In this document: positions 9,748-17,478 of the stretch, piece by piece
Layout of the letters: each line of letters starts with the position of its first letter
How positions within the stretch are numbered: position 1 is the first letter of the stretch
From: Acidithiobacillus thiooxidans ATCC 19377
Lineage (GTDB): Bacteria; Pseudomonadota; Gammaproteobacteria; Acidithiobacillales; Acidithiobacillaceae
Length of the DNA: 64,000 nucleotides
Reading direction: 5' to 3'
Assembly (NCBI RefSeq): GCF_009662475.1
Contig: NZ_CP045571.1
Coordinates: 2,912,501 to 2,976,500, forward strand
Notes under the pieces: model-generated
What the model saw: only the letters and a program-made list of their open reading frames with translations
Databases searched by the model: none
Told to the model about the DNA's origin: nothing
Translations under genes and position numbers: made by a program

Positions 9748-9774
9748 AAAAAAGAGGGATGCATAGCATCCCTC
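9748..9774 (-). terminator. Rho-independent terminator of the sHdrA-like gene
   Basis: A perfect 9-bp stem, GAGGGATGC-ATA-GCATCCCTC at 9754-9774, is followed on the minus strand by six T (9748-9753). It lies 49 bases after the stop of the flavoprotein gene and separates it from the DUF3833-SDR pair. Confidence 0.85.
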
Positions 9775-9822
9775 AAGGCCACCAGAATTCACAACTGGAG
9801 AAAACTCAAAAATAAAGGAAAA

Positions 9823-10878
9823 TCAGGCAGAGGCCGCCAGTAATTGATACAAATCAGCTACCGCCCGGGCACCCGCAGACTGGCCTTGTGCCATTGAATC
9901 ATCAATGGTTTCAGGACCTGTAGCTGCGCCACAAACGTAAATGCCCCTGCGGGTTGTTCCTTGCGTGTTGGTATATTGCTCGGCGCGATCAATAAAGCCG
10001 TGCTTCTCAAGACCGATACCAAACACTTTGGCAATTTCAGGATTCAGTGCATTAGGATCCATGCCAATAGCGTGCACTACCATGTCCATGGGAATAACAA
10101 TAGGACGTTTAACCAGGGTATCTTCGCCTTTGACCAGTAAGCGTCCATCCGGAGATTTCGTTACTTCGGCAATACGAGCCTTGACGAACTTGGTTTTGAA
10201 TTCTTCCTGGCTTTTCCAGTAGAACTTGTCCTCGTAAAGACCGAAGGTACGGATGTCCATGTAATAGATGAACACATCGGTGGTCGGTGACATCTCCTTG
10301 ATTTCCATAGCTAGATTAGTCGACACCGTGCAGCAGATCTTGGAACACCACTCTCTACCGATCTGGCGGTCGCGAGAACCTACGCACAACAATATCGCGA
10401 CCCGCTCCGGAACTCTTCCATCCGAGGGACAACGAATTTGTCCGGTTGCGACCATCTGTTCCATCTGGGTTGTGGTCAGCACGTCCTCATAGGTGCCGAA
10501 CCCCCATTCAGGTTTATTTATAGAGTCAAAATGCGTAAAACCGGTGGCCAGAACCACCGCACCCGCATCTACTTTCTCACCGGAACTCAAAGTCGCCGTA
10601 AAATTGCCTGCTTCACCTTCAAATCGGGTTACTTTTGTTGAAGTATGAATCGCCACATCTTTGTTGCCGGTGACTCGACTTACCATACGACCGATGGCGT
10701 CCTTAGCCCATTCACCCGAGGGGACCAGACGCGCATAACCGGAAATGATGGGGGCTCCACCCAGAACATCTTCTTTCTCGACGATGACGGCTTTTTTACC
10801 CATGGAGGCAATGGTTGCTGCTGCTGAAAGACCTGCGGGACCCGCTCCTACTACCAGTACTGAATCGGTGTTTGCCAT
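9823..10878 (-). CDS. sHdrA-like FAD oxidoreductase (orphan)
   Basis: Soluble flavoprotein of 351 residues resembling HdrA of the sulfur-oxidizing heterodisulfide-reductase-like (sHdr) system. It has an N-terminal FAD motif GAGPAGLSAAATIASMG, a central cysteine-rich block CVGSRDRQIGREWCSKICC that could hold an iron-sulfur cluster, and a C-terminal FAD block IYVCGAATGPETIDDS. The ATG at 10878 follows CAGGAG at good spacing; the frame extends 20 codons upstream, but those overlap the -10 and -35 boxes. In Acidithiobacillus, sHdrA is normally encoded inside an hdrC1B1A-hyp-C2B2 cluster (from memory); here no hdrB or hdrC neighbour exists. It has its own promoter and terminator. Confidence 0.8.
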   Translation of the reverse strand: MANTDSVLVVGAGPAGLSAAATIASMGKKAVIVEKEDVLGGAPIISGYARLVPSGEWAKDAIGRMVSRVTGNKDVAIHTSTKVTRFEGEAGNFTATLSSGEKVDAGAVVLATGFTHFDSINKPEWGFGTYEDVLTTTQMEQMVATGQIRCPSDGRVPERVAILLCVGSRDRQIGREWCSKICCTVSTNLAMEIKEMSPTTDVFIYYMDIRTFGLYEDKFYWKSQEEFKTKFVKARIAEVTKSPDGRLLVKGEDTLVKRPIVIPMDMVVHAIGMDPNALNPEIAKVFGIGLEKHGFIDRAEQYTNTQGTTRRGIYVCGAATGPETIDDSMAQGQSAGARAVADLYQLLAASA

Positions 10879-10893
10879 GACACGCTCCTGGAA

Positions 10894-10958
10894 TTCAATC
10901 AACGATTGAAATTTAGACCACGCCCACGACTTTGTCAATCATTTGTAGTAAACAAATG
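10894..10958 (-). promoter_or_regulatory. Sigma-70 promoter with two operator-like palindromes upstream of sHdrA-like gene
   Basis: On the minus strand a TTGACA box (10933-10938) and TAAATT box (10910-10915) are separated by exactly 17 bases. Palindrome CATTTG-N7-CAAATG (10940-10958) abuts the -35 box upstream. A second, TTCAATC-AAC-GATTGAA (10894-10910), covers the probable transcription start. The pattern suggests tight regulation, but the regulator is unknown. Confidence 0.7.
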
Positions 10959-10979
10959 TTAGTCACTTCTAAGGGATGT

Positions 10980-11891
10980 TCAGGCCCATTCGCGAATGGC
11001 TTTCAACATATCCTGCAAGCGCACAAAACAGGGTTCATCCTTTGCAGCTCCCAGCTCCTGGCAACCACTACCCCCCAACCATAAGCTAACTCCTGCAGGC
11101 ATGCGTTGTTGCAAGTCATGTAATAGCTGGCGATTCTGCGCATTGACTGAAGCTGCCGATACCGCCAGATGAATCACCTGCACATGACAGGCTTCTGCCG
11201 CCGCAATCAAATCATCCACTTCGGGCTCCGAACCAATGAACAAAACATCCACGCCCTCACCCATCAGCAAGGCACGGGTCATCTGCAATTCCAGCGTGCG
11301 GCCTTCTCCGGGAAAACTCGCCAGCAAAACCCGCAGACGGGTTTCACCACCCGGTAACTGACTGGTCGCGACGTAAAGACATTCCATCAGCAGTTCCTGA
11401 AGGCAGCCCTCCCGATAAGCCTTTATTTCACCTATCATTCGGGCGCGAGCGACGCGCTGCAGCAAAGGCGCGGCGACCTGCAGCACAAAGCGGGGGAGTC
11501 CTTCCTGCTGCAGCTGGCGGCGCATGTAACTACGCAACTGCTCGGGACGATCGGAGGCCAGCATATTGAGCGCTTCTGCCAGCACGACAGGATCTTCGCG
11601 GGGTACAGAGTGCTGCGCAGGAATTTCAGCCACCAGGTTGTCGATTTTCTGCGCATCGGCACCCACCACAGCACCCGGCCGATACCCTGCTGCCAGTAAT
11701 TGATTAATCCGGTGCAACCGCTCAATCTGCGCACGACTATACAGACGGTTACCTGCCGCATCCCGACCCGGCACCGGAAAGGCGTATCGCCGTTCCCACA
11801 TGCGCAGTAACTCTTTTGAAATACCGGTTTCCTGCTCAACCACACTGATTGGAAATTGCGATACTTCTGTTTCATCCGTGCTGATATCCAC
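10980..11891 (-). CDS. MerR/LitR-CarH-like regulator without cobalamin-binding residues
   Basis: DNA-binding regulator of 303 residues, starting at GTG 11891 with AGGGA seven bases upstream. Residues about 14-60 form a MerR helix-turn-helix (VVEQETGISKELLRMWERRY, then NRLYSRAQIERLHRI). The rest aligns with the helical and Rossmann-like B12-binding domains of CarH/LitR. The CarH signature residues appear lost: the Trp and His of W-x9-EH align with Arg and Gly (RARMIGEIKAYREG), and the lower-ligand His of GE.H..G aligns with Arg in FPGEGRTLELQM. It therefore probably does not use adenosylcobalamin as CarH does. It is divergent from the PYP gene, 229 bases apart, which suggests a functional pairing. 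Confidence 0.8.
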   Translation of the reverse strand: MDISTDETEVSQFPISVVEQETGISKELLRMWERRYAFPVPGRDAAGNRLYSRAQIERLHRINQLLAAGYRPGAVVGADAQKIDNLVAEIPAQHSVPREDPVVLAEALNMLASDRPEQLRSYMRRQLQQEGLPRFVLQVAAPLLQRVARARMIGEIKAYREGCLQELLMECLYVATSQLPGGETRLRVLLASFPGEGRTLELQMTRALLMGEGVDVLFIGSEPEVDDLIAAAEACHVQVIHLAVSAASVNAQNRQLLHDLQQRMPAGVSLWLGGSGCQELGAAKDEPCFVRLQDMLKAIREWA

Positions 11892-12120
11892 AACCGTTCC
11901 CTTTTTGTATATGACGCCTTATTGACATATGGACCCTGAACAGCAATCTATTTTATCATTGTCACTCAGGTTCCTGCACACATTGACTGGATGTATCGTC
12001 CCATAAATGATCAGGAAAGCCCATGAGTTGAGAGGATTCTGGCGGTTACCCCGCTGCCTGACAACATCATGGCACAGAATCTGTTCTGCCTGTTATTGTG
12101 TCTTTGTCCAAGGAACGTGA
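11892..12120. promoter_or_regulatory. Divergent regulatory region between MerR/LitR-like gene and PYP gene
   Basis: These 229 bases hold both promoters. A weak plus-strand match is TTGACT (11983-11988) with TAAATG 15 bases downstream. TTGTATATG near 11906 resembles TTGTAT/TTGTAC elements found upstream of the photolyase operon. AAGGA before the PYP ATG is the ribosome-binding site. No clear operator can be fixed by eye. Confidence 0.45.
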
Positions 12121-12525
12121 ATGTTAGCCCACAATTTTGTTGCAGATGCCATCCTGAACAACCCCGACCAGATCAATGCGCAAATGGCTGACCGGCAGAG
12201 TTTTGGCATCATTGCTCTGGACAGTCACGCTCAGGTAAAAATTTTTAACGCAGCAGAGGCGCGGCTCAGCGGTTTGAGCGTGACCGAAGTACTGGGCCGC
12301 AACTTTTTTACGGAAGTCGCACCCTGCACAGCCAGCCGCCTGTTTCGTGGAAGATTCCGCCAGGGTATTCAGGAGGGGTCTCTGGACGCGCATTTTTACT
12401 ATACGTTCACCTATCGTATCCGCCCTATCTCTGCCCATGTGCACATGTTTTACGATATGCGTAAAAGTCCGCTTTTTTTTATTTTTATTGATCGCATTAT
12501 TCAGTTGTACGAGGATCTGGGCTGA
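12121..12525 (+). CDS. pyp: Photoactive yellow protein (PYP)
   Basis: Blue-light PAS photoreceptor that normally carries p-coumarate on a cysteine thioester. The 134-residue protein aligns without internal gaps to Halorhodospira PYP over most of its length, with matching numbering: FGIIALD, FNAAE (42-46), GRNFFTEVAPCT (59-70) and YYTFTY (93-98). Cys69, the chromophore attachment residue, and Glu46, which hydrogen-bonds the phenolate, are kept. Tyr42 is Phe, Thr50 is Ser and Arg52 is Leu, so colour and photocycle may differ from the model protein. It has no output domain. Its stop overlaps the next start (TGATG). A ligase able to activate coumarate lies two genes downstream, supporting a true PYP rather than a generic PAS protein. 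Confidence 0.9.
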   Translation: MLAHNFVADAILNNPDQINAQMADRQSFGIIALDSHAQVKIFNAAEARLSGLSVTEVLGRNFFTEVAPCTASRLFRGRFRQGIQEGSLDAHFYYTFTYRIRPISAHVHMFYDMRKSPLFFIFIDRIIQLYEDLG

Positions 12526-12839
12526 TGCAGATTCCTGCGGAAAACCAAGTCATTACCCAGTTTCTGGCGTATGCCGATGAACTGCTGCAAGCGCTGATAG
12601 ATCTGCCCGAAATACATCAGGAACAACGGCAACTTTACCTGGTCTGTCTGAACAGCCTGTGGCAAATGCTGAACAACGCCTTTCAGCAGGATGGCGGTCA
12701 TTTCCTGAACGAGCAGCAAATTGCGCTTTTACAAATGGTTGACCGGGAAATCCAGCACATTGAAAGTGACATTCCCGAAGATTTTCGTAACCAGCTGCAC
12801 TTGTTGTTAAGGCAAATGAATTTGGATCTGGTGTCCTGA
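12525..12839 (+). CDS. Small helical protein of the PYP operon, unknown function
   Basis: Protein of 104 residues, not recognised as any family. It is predicted to be almost wholly alpha-helical and rich in Leu and Gln (QVITQFLAYADELLQALIDL, then FLNEQQIALLQMVDREIQHI), with no Cys beyond one (YLVCLNSLW) and no signal or membrane segment. The start ATG overlaps the PYP stop codon, and its own stop lies just before the ligase gene, so it should be made together with PYP. Context suggests a partner or output protein for PYP, for example a helical adaptor; this is inference only. Confidence 0.75.
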   Translation: MQIPAENQVITQFLAYADELLQALIDLPEIHQEQRQLYLVCLNSLWQMLNNAFQQDGGHFLNEQQIALLQMVDREIQHIESDIPEDFRNQLHLLLRQMNLDLVS

Positions 12840-12841
12840 AC

Positions 12842-14152
12842 TTGTCAGGTCGCCATAAATTTCTGCATCAACTGGCAGAAGGTCTGCATCAGGGTTTTGC
12901 ACTGGATTGGCACCGGAATGGTAATACCCATGCCTGGCCGGGACAGTCGCTCTGGGCCAGAGCCGCCCGTATCAAAACCCGCTGGCGCCGCGCCAAAATC
13001 ATCCCCGGAAGCAGAATTGCAGTCTGCCTGCCCAACAGTCCCGCTTATTTGGCCTATATGCTGGCCTGCTGGATGGGTGACTGGATATTCTGCCCCGTCC
13101 CTGCCTTGCACCCATTGGAAATCCAGCGCCGCCTGCAACTGCTCCAGCCCGCACTATGGGTACATTACTCATCAGATCGTGTTCAGGAAGAAGTCCAGGA
13201 AGGTGGCATCCATGACGATCAGGATGCGGCCCTGATTTTGTGGAGCTCGGGCAGTATGGGAGCCGGAAATGCTTACCGACTCAGCTTTGCAGCGTTAGAT
13301 TGGCAGGTTGCCACCCATTTACCGGCACTGCAACTCAGCGCCGATAGCCTGCTCTGGAACACCCTACCCTGGGCCCATGCCTTTGCGGGTGTGTTGGAAT
13401 TACTGCCTGCCTGCATGGCAGGTAGTGTTATTCAGGTAGAAGCACAGCGCGCTCGCCATCCCCCCCGGGACTGTACCCATCTCTTGACGGTTCCGCGCAT
13501 AGCACGCCTGCTTACCCCAAAATTCTTGCATAGCTTACAGAGTGGCATCATTGGCGGAGCCCCCATTGGTAAAGTCCTTGCCAATCAACTCCAGGGCACT
13601 GCGCTGCGGGTGGGTTATGGACAAAGCGAGGCCGGGCCGGGAATCACGCTGGGACCTCCCGGAGAGTTTCAGCCATTTATCCTGGGACATTCCCTGGTGG
13701 AATATGCGTTGCGTGGCGAAACCCTCCATTATCATTCACCCGGGCAAGCTGATGCCCGCCTGTCCGCGTCGGGTTGGCAAAGCATTCAGGATGATCAGGG
13801 CTGGATCAACAGTGGCGATGAAGTCAGCCAGGATCCTGACGGCTGCTTGTTTTGGCGCGGCCGTGAAGATGGGGGATTCAGTCTGGCAAATGGCCACAGC
13901 ATCCGTCCTGAAGCGGAGGAAGCCCGGTTGACGGACCAGTATCCAGAGGCCGAAAGCATTATCCTTGGCGCGCCAGGAGCACGGCACCTGACCGCCGTTG
14001 CAAAAGTACCCGGCGAGAGGGTCTCTACATTGCGCAAACAATGGCAAGAGCCCTATCTGCTGTGCATTCCAGCGGCACGGTTCTGGGACGATGCGCCAGT
14101 GCCTCAGGGCAAGCCCAGTCGGCGCTGGCTGTATTCACACTGGCCGGACTAA
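12842..14152 (+). CDS. AMP-forming acyl/coumarate-CoA ligase-like enzyme
   Basis: ANL-superfamily adenylating enzyme of 436 residues, shorter than typical 4-coumarate ligases (about 540). Motifs are recognisable but divergent: the P-loop-like LILWSSGSMGAGNAYRLS, GYGQSEAG in place of GYGxTE, WINSGDE for the ATP-binding aspartate motif, GREDGGFSLANGHSIRP for the hinge, and a C-terminal PQGKPSRRW that keeps the catalytic Lys. PYP loci elsewhere pair pyp with a p-coumaryl-CoA ligase that activates the chromophore, so that is the likely role. The start appears to be TTG at 12842, five bases after the preceding stop TGA begins; no ATG lies nearby. An alternative is another aryl-CoA ligase. Confidence 0.8.
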   Translation: MSGRHKFLHQLAEGLHQGFALDWHRNGNTHAWPGQSLWARAARIKTRWRRAKIIPGSRIAVCLPNSPAYLAYMLACWMGDWIFCPVPALHPLEIQRRLQLLQPALWVHYSSDRVQEEVQEGGIHDDQDAALILWSSGSMGAGNAYRLSFAALDWQVATHLPALQLSADSLLWNTLPWAHAFAGVLELLPACMAGSVIQVEAQRARHPPRDCTHLLTVPRIARLLTPKFLHSLQSGIIGGAPIGKVLANQLQGTALRVGYGQSEAGPGITLGPPGEFQPFILGHSLVEYALRGETLHYHSPGQADARLSASGWQSIQDDQGWINSGDEVSQDPDGCLFWRGREDGGFSLANGHSIRPEAEEARLTDQYPEAESIILGAPGARHLTAVAKVPGERVSTLRKQWQEPYLLCIPAARFWDDAPVPQGKPSRRWLYSHWPD

Positions 14153-14225
14153 CGCTCTCATCGCTTTCATAGGGCCATCCCCTTATAATTTTTCACTACA
14201 GTCAGAATAATGAGTATCCCGATTT

Positions 14226-15602
14226 ATGCACCCCAGCTCCAAGTCCGTCAGCCCCAGTGAAATTTGGGGCCATGCGGTCGCCAACATCACCCCCTCGGCA
14301 ATGCCCGCTGTTACCATTTCCCTGGTGGCGGTGCACAGTGGCAATTTTACCTGGCTGGCCTATAGCGTCATAGGCATCCTGATGATGCTGGTCGCCCTGC
14401 AAATTGGTATTTTGGCACGGCATTTCCCTTCTCCGGGCTCATTGTTTTTTTATCTGAGCAAAGCCTTGCACCCCATAGCCGGGATGCTGGCGGGCTTTGT
14501 CATGATTGCCGGATACTTTGGTGCCCTGGCAGCTGCGCCCCTGTTAGGAGGCCTGTTTCTGGAGCAGGCCCTGGCCTTTTTCTGGCCCATTCACGGCATC
14601 GGCTGGATTGCGCTTATTGCTTTTATATACCTGCTGATTGCCTGGAGACTGGCGCGGCGCGGCATTGAAATTTCCGCCCGCTGGGGACTTTGGGTGGAAA
14701 TTTTTTCCATTGCCTGCATTTTGTTGATTGCCGCATTTACGCTGGGACATTTTGGCTGGCGAGATCCGGCTCAGTGGCATTTTACGCAAATGCAGCAAGG
14801 CCCGTTTACCCAGGCTTTAATATTATCCCTGTTGGCTTACGGCGGTTTTGAAACAGCCGGAAACCTTGCCGGGGAAACCCGGGCTGCGCGCACGGCTATT
14901 CCCAAGGTCATGCTCTTTTCCGTGGGGATGGTCGGCTTGTTTTTTGTGGCTATGGCCTACATTGAAATTCTGGCCTTTGCCCACATCCCCACCGCCATTG
15001 GTAACAGCCCTGCTCCTCTCAACCGGATTGCCGAGGCTATTGGCAGGCCCTGGCTGGGCATTTTTTCGGATCTGGCCATGGCTACTGCTGCTTTTTCAGC
15101 GACCATCGCCACCCTGAATAGTATTTCCCGCATTTTATTCAGCATGGCGGGACATCAAGTCATCAGTCAGTATTTGCATTTCCGGCACCCCTCGCATGGG
15201 ACCCCTACCCGCGCCCTGGGTCTCCTCGCTATGCTGGTTCTGTTCAGTATAGTGGTGGTGAGCGTGGGCCATTTTTCCATTTTGTCCGTGGTCGGGACTT
15301 TTGGCACATTTACCGGATTGGCTTTTTTGTTGATTTACAGCCTCGCCAATATTGCTACGCCTCTGTATTTATTTCGACAAAAACATGTCTGGCGCTGGTT
15401 CAGCCTTATCATCGCCGTCATTTCCCTGCCGCTGCTGCTCAAAGTACTGGAAGTCAGTTTATGGCCCTTACCTGCCGGCGGAGAAGGTGCTGCCACGGTG
15501 CTGTTTGTGCTACTCGTGCTATTGGTATTTATCTGGGGTTTGCTATGGGCCCGCTTCAAACCCCAGAAATTGCAGCAACTGGTTGAACTTGTTGATGAAT
15601 AA
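14226..15602 (+). CDS. APC-family amino-acid permease
   Basis: Inner-membrane transporter of 458 residues with about 12 hydrophobic segments. The N-terminus (SEIWGHAVANITPSAMPAVT) and the middle motif YGGFETAGNLAGETR are typical of the amino acid-polyamine-organocation superfamily. The gene follows the ligase by 73 bases on the same strand and is probably in the PYP operon. Its substrate is unknown. Tyrosine, or p-coumarate itself, would fit chromophore supply, because no tyrosine ammonia-lyase is present in the window; this is inference. It converges on the DUF3833 lipoprotein gene with 2 bases between stop codons. Confidence 0.85.
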   Translation: MHPSSKSVSPSEIWGHAVANITPSAMPAVTISLVAVHSGNFTWLAYSVIGILMMLVALQIGILARHFPSPGSLFFYLSKALHPIAGMLAGFVMIAGYFGALAAAPLLGGLFLEQALAFFWPIHGIGWIALIAFIYLLIAWRLARRGIEISARWGLWVEIFSIACILLIAAFTLGHFGWRDPAQWHFTQMQQGPFTQALILSLLAYGGFETAGNLAGETRAARTAIPKVMLFSVGMVGLFFVAMAYIEILAFAHIPTAIGNSPAPLNRIAEAIGRPWLGIFSDLAMATAAFSATIATLNSISRILFSMAGHQVISQYLHFRHPSHGTPTRALGLLAMLVLFSIVVVSVGHFSILSVVGTFGTFTGLAFLLIYSLANIATPLYLFRQKHVWRWFSLIIAVISLPLLLKVLEVSLWPLPAGGEGAATVLFVLLVLLVFIWGLLWARFKPQKLQQLVELVDE

Positions 15603-15604
15603 AA

Positions 15605-16195
15605 CTATTTAATTGCGGCGACTTTTTCCCGATTAGCCGCCGTATCCGGCAATTTATGCATCTCCAGAAAGATGTTGCCGGCATGGAATCCATACCAGGT
15701 GACGTCAGTGTGATCTATGACCGTATCGGGAGTGATCATGTACATCCAGTCATTGGCGTGCAGATTGTAAAAGCTTTTACCGACCGGCTGACGCACATCG
15801 TAGGACCAGTGCAGGGCAAATCCGAAGGCATCACCAGAAGCCTTTTTGACATCACCGGCCGAACCTTCAGCACTGCCAACAAAGTGATGTGTACTGGTTT
15901 CAGTAAGATGCCAGACCCGCTGTTGATAGGTCTTTTTACCGGCAGCATCAAAATAGGTGAAGTTTTCCACCAGAGTTCCCTGATTCCCCTGCCAGGAGCC
16001 CATCATGCGCACCACAAAACGATTGACGACCTTACCTGAACGATTTTCAAAAACGCCCTGGGCCATCAAGGGGCCATTAAAAAACGTCTTCAAATCAAAT
16101 TTAGGATGGCTTTGTGCGTATTCCTGCGGCTGAGTGGCACAACCAGCCAGCGCCATCACCAAAGACAAGCCCAAAACTTTATGTACTGTATTCAT
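15605..16195 (-). CDS. DUF3833 family lipoprotein (paralogue B)
   Basis: Protein of 196 residues starting at the ATG at 16195. It begins MNTVHKVLGLSLVMALAGCA, a signal peptide with a lipobox (LAGC), so it should be an envelope lipoprotein. The remainder is DUF3833, with FFNGPLMAQGVFENRSGKVV, GSAGD, QPVGKSFYNLHANDWMYM and a C-terminal EMHKLPDT. It is similar throughout to paralogue A at 9141-9695. The gene ends the minus-strand lipid-modification operon and overlaps the MFS gene by 4 bases. DUF3833 proteins recur with Cfa-like and amine-oxidase genes, but no activity is known to me. Confidence 0.85.
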   Translation of the reverse strand: MNTVHKVLGLSLVMALAGCATQPQEYAQSHPKFDLKTFFNGPLMAQGVFENRSGKVVNRFVVRMMGSWQGNQGTLVENFTYFDAAGKKTYQQRVWHLTETSTHHFVGSAEGSAGDVKKASGDAFGFALHWSYDVRQPVGKSFYNLHANDWMYMITPDTVIDHTDVTWYGFHAGNIFLEMHKLPDTAANREKVAAIK

Positions 16196-17478
16196 GATAC
16201 CCTCCCAGATATGGAACCAGAAAAACGTAACTCCCGACCTTCTACCGACCAATAGCCCATCAAAATAATGGCGATGATTTTGGTCAGCGCCGGAATCACG
16301 GCATAACAAAAAGACAAGGCCCAAAGATCTTTCCCTGAGGAATAACCGAGAGCTTGCAAAAGTGGCAATATCAAACCGGCGCCCAAGGCTGTAGCGGCTT
16401 TGCCCACCCAATTCAACAACCCGAAATAATTTCCCGGTCGACTGCGACTGTCCTGATCACTGTGATCTGCCAGAAGACTGGGCGGCAGGGCCTGATCTGC
16501 CCCGAGAGTCAAACCGGTAAATACACAAATCAGCGCGTAGCCCCAGACATCACCGCTGCGTAGAAAAAAAGCACAGAAAAATGCCAGGGTGGCAATGAAC
16601 ATGGAAAGGCGCCAGGCCAGACTCTTACTGAAATGACTGGATAACCACAACCATAAAGGCATTCCCAATGCGCCCGAAAGAAAGTAGGCCAGTAGAAATA
16701 AGGGAGCCAATTGATGCGCACCAAGAATTTCATCCACAAAAAAGAAAAACAGGGTTCCAGCTACGGCATTGGCAGACTGCGACAAGGTATAAATAATCAG
16801 CAAGTGCCGTAATGACTTACGTCGCAACGCGGAAAAAAATGCCCACCACGGCGTTTTCTCGCCGACCACCGGGCGCTGCATACTGCGCCTTTGCAAAGGC
16901 ATTACGGCCAGAATGAGCAACATCGCAAAAATACCCGCAAAAATTTCCAGACCATGATGACGCCCAAAATGCTTCATCAACAGGTCGGGTAATGCGGCTG
17001 CAAGTAACACCCCAATTAATGCACCAGCCTCGCGGCTGGTCGTCAGCCAGGTCCGGCCATTGTAGTCATGGGAGAGTTCTGCACCCAAGGCCTGATAATT
17101 GACACTACTGACACTGAAAAATATATAAAAAACAATGAGAGACAAGCTTAGACTCAACCAGATCATGCCTGCCAGCGGATTGAACAGTAGATAAAAACCC
17201 AGAATCATTCCGGGAATACCCAGAAGAATCAGCAGACGCCGCCCCCGGTGCTGTTCTGCCCAGCGATCACTCCAAAGCCCGATCAAGGGATCCTGCACGG
17301 CATCCAGCAAGCGGACTGCCAACAAAATTACCCCCAGCAAACTCAGGGACATCCCAAAATCCGTGGCATATAAATGGGGTATTAACAGATATACAGGCAA
17401 GGCACCAAATGCCAAAGGCATTCCCAGCGGAGCGTAAAGCAGGAGCATTTTCAGGGAGGGCCTGTCCTGCTTATTCAT
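16192..17478 (-). CDS. MFS/GPH-type transporter
   Basis: Membrane carrier of 428 residues with about 12 hydrophobic helices, resembling the glycoside-pentoside-hexuronide:cation symporter group. The helix 2-3 loop contains RLLDAVQDPLIGLWSDRW, the typical D-P-hxGxxSDR pattern, and GRRLLILLGIP. In photo-oxidative-stress operons of other proteobacteria a similar carrier accompanies cfa-like and flavin amine oxidase genes, so the cargo may be a lipid or precursor rather than a sugar. The start overlaps the chalcone-isomerase-like gene by 8 bases and its stop overlaps the DUF3833 gene, indicating one polycistronic mRNA. Confidence 0.82.
   Translation of the reverse strand: MNKQDRPSLKMLLLYAPLGMPLAFGALPVYLLIPHLYATDFGMSLSLLGVILLAVRLLDAVQDPLIGLWSDRWAEQHRGRRLLILLGIPGMILGFYLLFNPLAGMIWLSLSLSLIVFYIFFSVSSVNYQALGAELSHDYNGRTWLTTSREAGALIGVLLAAALPDLLMKHFGRHHGLEIFAGIFAMLLILAVMPLQRRSMQRPVVGEKTPWWAFFSALRRKSLRHLLIIYTLSQSANAVAGTLFFFFVDEILGAHQLAPLFLLAYFLSGALGMPLWLWLSSHFSKSLAWRLSMFIATLAFFCAFFLRSGDVWGYALICVFTGLTLGADQALPPSLLADHSDQDSRSRPGNYFGLLNWVGKAATALGAGLILPLLQALGYSSGKDLWALSFCYAVIPALTKIIAIILMGYWSVEGRELRFSGSISGRVS

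Noticed and set aside
12121-12525. Generic PAS sensor domain
   Set aside because: Gap-free alignment with PYP, including VAPCT with Cys69 and FNAAE with Glu46, plus the downstream ligase, makes PYP much more likely.
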